From Bacteroidales bacterium (GTDB taxonomy: Bacteria > Bacteroidota > Bacteroidia > Bacteroidales > UBA10428): a stretch of 64,000 nt of DNA. The notes beneath the pieces are model-generated. The model was not told the origin of the DNA, searched no databases, and saw nothing but the letters and a program-made list of their open reading frames with translations. The stretch is taken from NCBI GenBank assembly GCA_035299085.1, contig DATGXG010000017.1, positions 62,001-126,000 of the forward strand, in the 5' to 3' direction. Positions 10,483 to 17,503 of the stretch are shown piece by piece. The position numbers were made by a program, and so were the translations under genes. Positions within the stretch are counted from its first letter, which is position 1, and each line of letters begins with the position of its first letter.

Positions 10483-10526
10483 TGTATTATTAATCGTAAA
10501 TCGTATATCGTAAAATCGTAAATCTC
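10483..10526. repeat. Short degenerate CGTAAAT tandem array
   Basis: Degenerate 8-10-bp units built on ATCGTAAATC are repeated about four times between the convergent GH44-like and trmN6 genes. Related units appear at 16255-16289. No coding function is seen. Confidence 0.6.
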
Positions 10527-11243
10527 TTAAATATTCAGATAGAAATCCGCAGTAAGATCCCTGTATTCCTCCGAATATCCATCCTTCTCCCCTTTTCTGA
10601 TTAAAATTTCATTGGTTTCAAAATTGGCAGTATGTTGCCGGCCAAATTCCACAAGGCATCGGGTGAAGTTTTTACCCGGATAAGGCCGCACAGTAGATTT
10701 TCTATAAACATAAAGCTGATTAAACCAGGCATGGTTTATAAACTGATCTGACTGATCGTAGGGCAGAATTACTGCCAAATGCCCGGTCGGAGATAAAAGT
10801 TTGATCGAATTATGAATGAGGGTTTCCGCATCAAGCCTGTCGTCATGACGTGCCAAAGACCGTTTTCCATCCGGCGGTTTTAATGAATTTCTGAAATACG
10901 GCGGATTGGATACGATTACATCATATGTGAACAGTGTTTCAAGGGCATATTGCTGAAAAGGCTTGCAATATACCTGTATCCTGTCCTTCCATGGTGAATT
11001 TTTAAAATTAACTGTGGCCTGATCCGAGGCATCCGGATCTATTTCAACCGCATCGATAAAGGAATCTGAACGTTGCGCGCACATTAACGCGATAAGGCCT
11101 GTACCGGTTCCGACATCAAGGATCCGTTCAGCGTTTTTTACTTCAGTCCATGCTCCAAGCAGAACACCGTCAGTGCCGACCTTCATGGCACACCGATCCT
11201 GAATTACTGTAAATCGCCTGAATGCAAAGTAATCATTCGACAC
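10527..11243 (-). CDS. trmN6: tRNA1(Val) (adenine37-N6)-methyltransferase
   Basis: A 238-residue class I SAM-dependent methyltransferase. The glycine-rich SAM loop is ILDVGTGTGLIALMCAQR, an acidic motif II follows (DAVEIDPDA), and the adenine-methylating catalytic motif is VSNPPYF. N-terminal FRRFTVIQDRCAMKVGTDGVLLGAWT is characteristic of the TrmN6/YfiC family, and the length fits. The enzyme methylates N6 of A37 in tRNA1(Val). The only start that keeps the conserved N-terminus is GTG at 11243; the nearby ATG is out of frame. The gene is convergent with the GH44-like gene and divergent from the first GH140-like gene. The main alternative is a related RNA N6-adenine methyltransferase. Confidence 0.88.
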   Translation of the reverse strand: MSNDYFAFRRFTVIQDRCAMKVGTDGVLLGAWTEVKNAERILDVGTGTGLIALMCAQRSDSFIDAVEIDPDASDQATVNFKNSPWKDRIQVYCKPFQQYALETLFTYDVIVSNPPYFRNSLKPPDGKRSLARHDDRLDAETLIHNSIKLLSPTGHLAVILPYDQSDQFINHAWFNQLYVYRKSTVRPYPGKNFTRCLVEFGRQHTANFETNEILIRKGEKDGYSEEYRDLTADFYLNI

Positions 11244-11376
11244 TTTAAGAGATTTTTAAGATAAATGCAATATCAGCGCCTTTTTTTATGAAAAATTAAG
11301 AATTATTAGAATAATCAGTTCGGTGCGGGTATAATTATTGAAAAATTTAAAAGCAAATGGTTAATTGAAATTGGTC

Positions 11377-12720
11377 ATGGTTAAACAAATTAAATCATAT
11401 AGAGTACCTGCCTTTATCATGTTCATGTTAACAGCTTTTTTCGGCTGCAAGAAGGACGAAGTGCCTGATATTAAATCTCCGGAGGTATTTCCTTTGTCAA
11501 TTCGGTCGGGACAATTAACAACCAGTAAAGGTGAACCATTTCTGATTACGGGCGATTCACCATGGTATTTGCTACAGGGTACTGACCGGAAAGGGGCGGA
11601 AACATATCTCGAAAACCGTCGCAAAAAGGGTGTGAATTCCATAGTATTATGCCTTATTGCCAGCCCGCTTTATGGAAAAGCCAATGCATACGGTGAAAAG
11701 CCGTTCATAACCGACAATGATTTTTCGACTCCCAATGATGCTTATTTCGATCATGCTGAATATGTTATCAGGAAAGCTCAGGACAAAGGTATAGCTGTCT
11801 TCCTTTACCCTGCCTGGCTTGGTTTTGATGATGGCAAGGGCCACACAGAAGGGTTTTACACGCAGATGATTCAAAACGGTCCACAGAAGCTCCACACTTA
11901 TGGGGAATATATTGGTCAGCGTTTTAAAAATATGTCCAACGTAATTTGGGTAATGGGAGGAGACAGTCCTCCAAAAGACGCCCTTGAAGGAGTTCGTGCT
12001 ATTGTAGAGGGCATTCAAACCACAGCCGGTGACCAGATATTTTCCACACAGAATGCCCGTTACAGTTCAGGTATTACTCATTATCACCAGGAATCGTGGG
12101 TTGACCTGAACACTACCTATTCGGATAATGACTCTATAGCAATACACCTGAAAGATGATTATGAAAAAGAACTGCCATTTTATTTTACCGAAGGCACCTA
12201 TGAGAATACCGGTATTTCAGACAATGAACTCAGGGCCCAGATTTATCTTCCTGTCCTGATGGGTTCATCGGGTTATTTCTATGGAATAAAACCATTGTAT
12301 GCTTTTGATCAGGGTTGGGAGAATCTTCTGGAAACACAGGGTTCTCATGATTTACAGCGATCTTCTGAATTTTTCAGGTCCAGGCCATGGTTTAATCTGA
12401 TTCCGGATATCAGTTCGGAATTCCTTAAAAACAGTTCTGTTGAAAATCAGCTGTTTGCTGCTCTAACCGCCAATGGTAATACAGGGATCGTGTATGTTCC
12501 GGTAAAGCAGGAAATTGAACTTGACCTGACAAAGATGAGCGGTACAATTGTAAAAGCATGGTGGTATAATCCTGCCACCGGCAAAACGACTGACGGTGGA
12601 ACCATTGATCACAACGCTTCAGTTAAACTGATGCCACCGGGTGAAGGGGATTGGTTGCTTGTACTGGATGATGCGGATACAAACCCGGCGCCTCCCGGGA
12701 CCAAAATAACTTACAATTAA
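11377..12720 (+). CDS. GH140-like (DUF4038) glycoside hydrolase lipoprotein, first copy
   Basis: A 447-residue predicted lipoprotein: a hydrophobic leader ends in TAFFGC followed by KKDE, a lipobox and an acidic/lysine export-type flank. The DUF4038 TIM barrel starts at FPLSIRSGQLTTSKGEPFL with ITGDSPWYLL. Candidate catalytic residues are D196 in WVMGGD and E272 in FYFTEGTYEN. The C-terminal 90 residues form the small beta domain often annotated as a putative collagen-binding domain (VKAWWYNPATG, GDWLLVLDD). Characterised GH140 enzymes are apiosidases acting on rhamnogalacturonan II; the family match is clear but the substrate is inferred. I chose ATG 11377; an in-frame TTG lies 12 bases upstream. 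The next gene is a close paralogue, suggesting tandem duplication. Confidence 0.85.
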   Translation: MVKQIKSYRVPAFIMFMLTAFFGCKKDEVPDIKSPEVFPLSIRSGQLTTSKGEPFLITGDSPWYLLQGTDRKGAETYLENRRKKGVNSIVLCLIASPLYGKANAYGEKPFITDNDFSTPNDAYFDHAEYVIRKAQDKGIAVFLYPAWLGFDDGKGHTEGFYTQMIQNGPQKLHTYGEYIGQRFKNMSNVIWVMGGDSPPKDALEGVRAIVEGIQTTAGDQIFSTQNARYSSGITHYHQESWVDLNTTYSDNDSIAIHLKDDYEKELPFYFTEGTYENTGISDNELRAQIYLPVLMGSSGYFYGIKPLYAFDQGWENLLETQGSHDLQRSSEFFRSRPWFNLIPDISSEFLKNSSVENQLFAALTANGNTGIVYVPVKQEIELDLTKMSGTIVKAWWYNPATGKTTDGGTIDHNASVKLMPPGEGDWLLVLDDADTNPAPPGTKITYN

Positions 12721-12891
12721 AAACAGACGATACGTTATTCAGAATAATTTTAAATTACGGTACACTCTTATACAAAAACAATATGAAACGTATAAATTAG
12801 TTATATAGATATATCTTAGCATAATTCGTGATATTAAAAGGGATTCGAAGCTGCGGGATGACTAACGGTTACTAATTTAAAAGTTATTGAA

Positions 12892-14256
12892 ATGAAGTTT
12901 GCAATCAGGATACATATTGGGTTATTGCTATGCCTGTTGTTAGGGGTGAGTTGTTCGAATGATGAAAACAAGTCAACTGACACGAATATCCAGGTACCGG
13001 TGTCGAATGATCCGGAAAATTTTCCTTTGAAGGTAAGTGAAGGAAGGCTTGAAACTCAATCAGGACAACCATTTCTCATTGTAGGTGATTCGCCATGGTA
13101 CCTGATGCAAAAGGTTGATCGGAGCGGTGCCGATAAATATCTTGAAAATCGTCACGCCAAAGGAGTAAATTCCCTTATATTATGCATGATTGCCAGTCCT
13201 ATGGTCGGATCTGAAAATGTTTATGGAGAAAATCCTTTTCTTCAGGATCTTGATTTTTCAAAACCCAATCCCGCCTATTTTGATCATGTGGATTATATTG
13301 TCAAAAAGGCCGCGAAGGAAGGAATAGCCATGTTTCTATTCCCTGCCTACCTTGGTTATGATATGGGTGATGATCATCCTGAAGGTTTTTATGAAGCCAT
13401 GATTGCCAATGGTCCTCAAAAAATGTATGAATATGGCCGGTTTATCGGAAACCGCTACAAAAATTACAGCAATATTGTGTGGGTTATGGGTGGTGATGCT
13501 TCTCCCGGTGAGACACTGGATGAAATCCGCGCCATGGTGAAAGGTATACAGGAAACTACCAATAACCAGATATTTACTGTTCACAATGGCCGTTACAGTT
13601 CAGGTGTCACTGAATACAATGGCGACAGCTGGATCGACCTGAATTCAACATACGCAGATTATTTAACTGCTGCCGAATATCTCATGAAGGATTATAACCG
13701 TAATTATCCTTTTTATTTTATCGAAGGAACTTATGAGAATTCAATACACAACGATATTTATGTAAGGAGCCAGATGTATACACCCGTTCTGCTCGGGTCA
13801 CAGGGGTATTTTTATGGAAATGAAAAGCAGTATCCATTTGATTCGGGATGGGAAACCCAATTGGAAACCCAGGGTTCAAAAGATCTCGAAAGATCCGGGA
13901 AATTTTTCAGATCAAGAGAATGGTATAGCCTGGAACCCGATATTGCCGGAACATTCCTCGTTTCCGGGGCCGGAGATGTAAGTTCACCCGACTTTGCTCC
14001 TGCTGCTGTAACTCAGGATGGTATAACCGGGATTATATACACACCCGATAACCGTGAGCTTACCGTTGATCTCACCCGAATTAAAGGCCCCAGGTCACAT
14101 GGATGGTGGTATCAACCGTCTACAGGCATTGTTACCGATATCGGGGTTATTGAGGACGCAGCGGATGTATCATTTGTACCGCCTATGGAAGGCGACTGGC
14201 TGCTGGTTTTGGATGATGCTTCACAAGTTCTTCCTGAACCGGGAACAAGCCTGTAA
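12892..14256 (+). CDS. GH140-like (DUF4038) glycoside hydrolase lipoprotein, second copy
   Basis: A 454-residue paralogue of the upstream gene, with clear similarity along the whole length (GDSPWYLMQKVDRSGADKYL, GVNSLILCMIASP, ASPG after WVMGGD, FYFIEGTYENS). The lipobox LGVSC is followed by SNDENKS, so it is a surface or periplasmic lipoprotein. Candidate catalytic residues D202 and E278 have the same 76-residue spacing as D196/E272 of the first copy. The C-terminal beta domain ends GDWLLVLDD. The 171-base gap to the first copy contains no terminator that I can see, so the two may be cotranscribed. Divergence between the copies suggests an old duplication with possibly different linkage specificity (inference). 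The stop lies one base from that of the convergent dehydrogenase gene. Confidence 0.85.
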   Translation: MKFAIRIHIGLLLCLLLGVSCSNDENKSTDTNIQVPVSNDPENFPLKVSEGRLETQSGQPFLIVGDSPWYLMQKVDRSGADKYLENRHAKGVNSLILCMIASPMVGSENVYGENPFLQDLDFSKPNPAYFDHVDYIVKKAAKEGIAMFLFPAYLGYDMGDDHPEGFYEAMIANGPQKMYEYGRFIGNRYKNYSNIVWVMGGDASPGETLDEIRAMVKGIQETTNNQIFTVHNGRYSSGVTEYNGDSWIDLNSTYADYLTAAEYLMKDYNRNYPFYFIEGTYENSIHNDIYVRSQMYTPVLLGSQGYFYGNEKQYPFDSGWETQLETQGSKDLERSGKFFRSREWYSLEPDIAGTFLVSGAGDVSSPDFAPAAVTQDGITGIIYTPDNRELTVDLTRIKGPRSHGWWYQPSTGIVTDIGVIEDAADVSFVPPMEGDWLLVLDDASQVLPEPGTSL

Positions 14257-14257
14257 T

Positions 14258-15358
14258 TTAGCGGCTCCATTCAACTATTGCCTTGATTTCATCCGATGAA
14301 TGCAATTCAAGGACATTCCTGAAATCCCTGTAATTCACTCTTTCAGTAATGAGTTTTGAAACCGGGCTGCTGAAGGTGTTTTTAAACCTGACAAGTTCTT
14401 CGGAAGCTTTAATGTAATGATCATAGGATGCATTTACACTGCCCAGCATGACCTGGTTTTTAAGCACCATTTTTCTCATCAGGTCGGCGCCAAGAATGGT
14501 AACCGGTCTTTCCCCGGCCGGAATTCCGGCCAGTACATACACTCCGTTAACGGCAAGCGCATCCATAAGCTCGAATTCCAGTTTGGCAATACCCGTAGCT
14601 TCAAATATGAAATCCATAGGCCCGTAGGTATTGTCAATGTTTTCAGTCTTTAATTCGAGCCCGTTAATGTAATGTCCTCCGATTTCACTGAATATGGATG
14701 GCCTCACAGATGCCGGTTTTACAATGTCAAGACCATAAATATCCGCACCTTTTAGTTTAAGAACCAGGGCTGCAAGAAGGCCAATCGGTCCCAATCCAGC
14801 AACTAAAGCCCTTTTCCCTTTTATCAGATCAGGAACAATTCCGGAAAACCGGCACGACTGAAGCATGAGGGCTTCATCAACCGCTTTAATTACAACCGAA
14901 AGAGGCTCAGTAAGCACCCCGATATCGCGGATCTCTTCGGCTACCGGAATCACAAAGTTTTCATGATCAACGACAAATTCGGTTTGATATCCGTGAATTC
15001 CCTTTATACCCCTTTCGGTGTAGTCACCGCTTGAACACATGTCGCTCCGGTTATTCAGGCAAAACGGACAATGATTACAGGGTCTTCGTACCATGAGCAT
15101 TGCATAGTCGCCCTTTTTGATTTTTGTAACACCCTTACCGGTTTCTACAACGCGTCCGAGCATCTCGTGTCCGATCACCAGTTCAGATGAACCGGATGGT
15201 GCATCGGCCCTACCACCCACAATTTCTTCACGGTCTGTTCCGCAAATGCCCACTTCAAGCACCTGGAGCTTGACATCCTTATCGTTTTTTACTGATGGTT
15301 CCTCGATATCGATCAGGCGGGCATCGCCCTTCCCGGGTGTTATGGCTATTGCTTTCAT
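14258..15358 (-). CDS. Zn-dependent MDR dehydrogenase, glucose 1-dehydrogenase-like
   Basis: A 366-residue medium-chain dehydrogenase. The catalytic zinc site is suggested by GICGTDREEI (Cys) and GHE; the structural zinc loop has four Cys in CNHCPFCLNNRSDMC. The Rossmann segment is ALVAGLGPIGLLAALVLKLKG. The N-terminal KAIAITPGKGDARLIDIEEP and the overall order resemble the glucose 1-dehydrogenase group, which oxidises aldoses to lactones with NAD(P). The substrate here could be glucose, galactose or another sugar released by the adjacent hydrolases (inference). The ATG at 15358 is the last unit of an octamer array whose other ATGs each end after three codons. Confidence 0.8.
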   Translation of the reverse strand: MKAIAITPGKGDARLIDIEEPSVKNDKDVKLQVLEVGICGTDREEIVGGRADAPSGSSELVIGHEMLGRVVETGKGVTKIKKGDYAMLMVRRPCNHCPFCLNNRSDMCSSGDYTERGIKGIHGYQTEFVVDHENFVIPVAEEIRDIGVLTEPLSVVIKAVDEALMLQSCRFSGIVPDLIKGKRALVAGLGPIGLLAALVLKLKGADIYGLDIVKPASVRPSIFSEIGGHYINGLELKTENIDNTYGPMDFIFEATGIAKLEFELMDALAVNGVYVLAGIPAGERPVTILGADLMRKMVLKNQVMLGSVNASYDHYIKASEELVRFKNTFSSPVSKLITERVNYRDFRNVLELHSSDEIKAIVEWSR

Positions 15359-15430
15359 TCTTTCATTCTTTCATTCTTTCATTCCTTCATTTCTTCATTC
15401 TTTCATTCTTTCATTCTTTCATTCTTTCAT
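15351..15430 (-). repeat. Ten-unit octamer array ending in the dehydrogenase start codon
   Basis: Read on the minus strand, ten adjoining 8-bp units run from 15430 to 15351: four ATGAAAGA, then ATGAAGAA, ATGAAGGA, three ATGAAAGA, and ATGAAAGC, whose ATG is the gene start. Each upstream ATG opens a three-codon frame (ATG-AAR-RAA-TGA) whose stop overlaps the next unit's ATG in an ATGA junction. The unit length is not a multiple of three. Confidence 0.9.
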
Positions 15431-15467
15431 TTAAATCAACAAACCGTCATACAAATAAGTTGTTTTG

Positions 15468-15475
15468 TATTTTTG
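15468..15475 (+). promoter_or_regulatory. TAnnTTTG promoter element for the DUF2400 gene
   Basis: TATTTTTG matches the Bacteroidota -7 element exactly. It lies 29 bases before the chosen TTG start. In-frame codons overlapping or preceding it cannot serve as start. Confidence 0.6.
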
Positions 15476-15503
15476 CATCGTGCAGGCAACAGGCAAATTC
15501 GAA

Positions 15504-16274
15504 TTGAATAAGACGAGAGATTTTCTTGAGGAAAAAGTAAGGCTGTTTAACAATCCGGCTTTTATAGAAACCGATCCGATTCAGATCCCTCATCTGTATA
15601 CAGCCAGGGAGGATATTGAAATTGCAGGATTCCTGGCGGCAACCATATCATGGGGTAACCGGGCTTCAATTCTAAAAAATGCAAGGAGATTGTTATCCCT
15701 GATGGGTGATTCACCATATGATTTCATTTTAAATCACAAGACCCATCATTTAATGAAGTTTGAAGGTTTTGTACATCGCACTTTCAATACCGATGACCTG
15801 GTTACGTTTATAAACGGGCTTCGGCATTTATATAAGCGGGCCAACGGGCTAGAAGGGATTTTTTTGAAATATAAAACCGTTGATTCGCTTCAGCCTGCCA
15901 TTCATGAATTGAAAAAAGAATTTTTCAGCATTGAACACCTGCCGAGAACCAGGAAACATCTGCCTGATCCTATAACAGGATCCGCAGCTAAACGTATTAA
16001 CATGTTCCTCAGGTGGATGGTACGAAAAGATAATGCCGGCGTGGATTTTGGAATATGGAAAAACATTCCTCAATCCATTTTATCCTGTCCGCTTGATGTT
16101 CATTCCGGTAATGTGGCCCGAAAGCTCGGCCTTCTGACAAGAAAACAAAATGATGCCAAAGCCGTGTCAGAACTGGATGCCATACTCAGGCACTTCGATC
16201 CTGAAGACCCGGTTAAGTATGATTTTGCGTTGTTTGGATTGGGAATAGAAAGGAATTTACGATTTACGATTTAG
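15504..16274 (+). CDS. DUF2400 (TIGR02757) family protein
   Basis: About 256 residues. Recognisable family segments include DFLEEKVRLFNNPAFIETDPIQIPHLY, DIEIAGFLAATISWGNRASI, KRINMFLRWMVRKD and FGIWKNIPQSILSCPLDVHSGNVARKLGLLTRKQND. The family is widespread in Bacteroidota and has no established function; the late helical segment resembles DNA glycosylase-type helix-hairpin folds, but this is only a resemblance. I chose TTG at 15504 because it begins the conserved region and lies downstream of a TATTTTTG element; GTG 15480 is an alternative. The C-terminal residues (NLRFTI) are encoded inside a degenerate GATTTACGATTTA repeat that continues past the stop. Confidence 0.8.
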   Translation: MNKTRDFLEEKVRLFNNPAFIETDPIQIPHLYTAREDIEIAGFLAATISWGNRASILKNARRLLSLMGDSPYDFILNHKTHHLMKFEGFVHRTFNTDDLVTFINGLRHLYKRANGLEGIFLKYKTVDSLQPAIHELKKEFFSIEHLPRTRKHLPDPITGSAAKRINMFLRWMVRKDNAGVDFGIWKNIPQSILSCPLDVHSGNVARKLGLLTRKQNDAKAVSELDAILRHFDPEDPVKYDFALFGLGIERNLRFTI

Positions 16275-16411
16275 TGATTTACGATTTAAAAGTGATTTGT
16301 GACTGGTGACTGGTGACTGGTGATTGGTAACTGGTAACTGGTAAGGTCCCTAATGTCCCTATAGTCCCTAACCGAATACCGATCACCGAATACCGAATAC
16401 TGATTACCGAA
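16275..16411. repeat. Mosaic of short degenerate tandem arrays
   Basis: The gap between the convergent DUF2400 and lolD genes is almost entirely tandem short units. They are GATTTAC-type units (to 16289), seven-base GGTGACT/GGTAACT units (16300-16344), GTCCCTA units (16345-16371) and ACCGAATAC/CCGATCACCG units (16370-16411). No gene or clear terminator is seen. Confidence 0.8.
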
Positions 16412-17068
16412 TTACGCCAGCAACCCGTCATGCATTGTAATGGTGCGGTCACTCATACCAGCCAGTTCATTGTCATGTGTGACAATCACAAAAGTCTGGT
16501 TGTATTGTTTTCGCAAAGTAAAGAATAGCTCGTGAAGTTCTTTTTTATTGTGCGAGTCAAGGTTTCCTGAAGGCTCATCGGCCAGCACCACATCCGGATT
16601 ATTGATGAGTGCCCGTGCAACAGCCACCCGCTGTTGTTCACCTCCTGATAATTCTGCAGGTTTGTGTTCTATCCGATGGGTTAACCCGAGAAAGCCAATG
16701 ATTTCTTTTGCTTTTTTAACAGAGTCCGATTTCGATAATCCTGCAATAAAAGCAGGAATGCACACATTTTCAAGAGCTGTAAATTCGGGCAGAAGGTGAT
16801 GAAACTGGAACACAAATCCGATATGTTTATTGCGAAATCGTGCAAGTTCTTTGTCTTTCAACCGGCTGACCTCGGTTTGATTGATGATTACTGAGCCTGA
16901 AGTGGGTCTCATCAATGTTCCGGCAATTTGCAGGAATGTAGTCTTACCGGCTCCGCTGGCGCCGACTATTGTAACTATTTCACCCTGTTGAATGGAAGCG
17001 TTGATTCCCTTTAATACATTAACGGAACCGAATGATTTTGTAATGTTATTGGCCTCAATTAATGCCAT
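16412..17068 (-). CDS. lolD: LolD-type ABC transporter ATP-binding protein
   Basis: A 218-residue ABC ATPase. Walker A is GASGAGKT, the signature is [15 protein letters not shown], Walker B is [12 protein letters not shown] and the switch His is in [25 protein letters not shown] is typical of the LolD/MacB subclass, which powers lipoprotein release from the inner membrane or related export. No membrane partner is encoded next to it. ATG 17068 ([14 protein letters not shown]) is preferred; a TTG two codons upstream is possible. The gene starts 18 bases after tatA, so they are probably cotranscribed. Confidence 0.85.
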   Translation of the reverse strand: MALIEANNITKSFGSVNVLKGINASIQQGEIVTIVGASGAGKTTFLQIAGTLMRPTSGSVIINQTEVSRLKDKELARFRNKHIGFVFQFHHLLPEFTALENVCIPAFIAGLSKSDSVKKAKEIIGFLGLTHRIEHKPAELSGGEQQRVAVARALINNPDVVLADEPSGNLDSHNKKELHELFFTLRKQYNQTFVIVTHDNELAGMSDRTITMHDGLLA

Positions 17069-17086
17069 TGACAAGGCATTTATGCA

Positions 17087-17398
17087 TTATTTCGAAGCTT
17101 CGTTGATACTTTTATTGATGTCGGAAGTGGTTTTATTCAGATCCGATGTGATATCGCTTGTTATATCGGTAAGATTACGGCGTATCCCTCCCACGCTGTC
17201 ACTGATATCCTGGGTAATGCCGTCGGTGCTCTGACTTATTTCGCGTTTAATATCATCAGTTGCTTTTTTGAATTCCCTCAGACCCTTTCCTAACCCTTTT
17301 GCCAGTTCCGGTATTTTATTTGAACCAAAGAAAAGCAGGAAGACCAGGAAAACCAGCACTAACTCTCCGCCACTGAGAAATACGAATGTATGGTACAT
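17087..17398 (-). CDS. tatA: TatA/E-family twin-arginine translocase subunit
   Basis: A 103-residue protein with a short N-terminus, one transmembrane helix (GGELVLVFLVFLLFFGSNKIPELAKGLGKGLREFK) and the FG-x-x-x-x-PE-x-a-k-G-x-G hinge and amphipathic helix of TatA/E. The C-terminal half has Ser/Thr/Asp-rich repeats (DITSDITSDLNKTTSDINKSI) that are low in complexity. TatA forms the pore-like ring that moves folded proteins across the inner membrane with TatC, which is not encoded nearby. Start ATG 17398 lies 18 bases downstream of a TATATTTG promoter element. Confidence 0.85.
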   Translation of the reverse strand: MYHTFVFLSGGELVLVFLVFLLFFGSNKIPELAKGLGKGLREFKKATDDIKREISQSTDGITQDISDSVGGIRRNLTDITSDITSDLNKTTSDINKSINEASK

Positions 17399-17416
17399 AT
17401 GCTTTAATTAAGGTTA

Positions 17417-17424
17417 CAAATATA
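17417..17424 (-). promoter_or_regulatory. TAnnTTTG promoter element for tatA-lolD
   Basis: TATATTTG on the minus strand lies 18 bases before the tatA start and just beyond the secDF terminator. This suggests that tatA-lolD has its own promoter. Confidence 0.65.
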
Positions 17425-17434
17425 GCAAAAGATC

Positions 17435-17466
17435 AAAATAAAAACCCCGGATATTTTTCCGGGGTC
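17435..17466 (-). terminator. Rho-independent terminator after secDF
   Basis: On the minus strand, CCCCGGA and TCCGGGG (17458-17464 and 17445-17451) form a stem around a six-base AT loop. A TTTTTATTTT run follows. It lies 40 bases past the secDF stop. Confidence 0.85.
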
Positions 17467-17503
17467 TTATGGAGTAATCTTTTCAGAATATTTAACACTA
17501 CAG

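Noticed and set aside
15351..15430. CRISPR-like array
   Set aside because: Units are only 8 bp with no spacers; no cas genes nearby.
15117..15434. Open frames across the octamer array (FHSFILSF-type repeats)
   Set aside because: They are translations of the tandem repeat and the antisense of the dehydrogenase gene.
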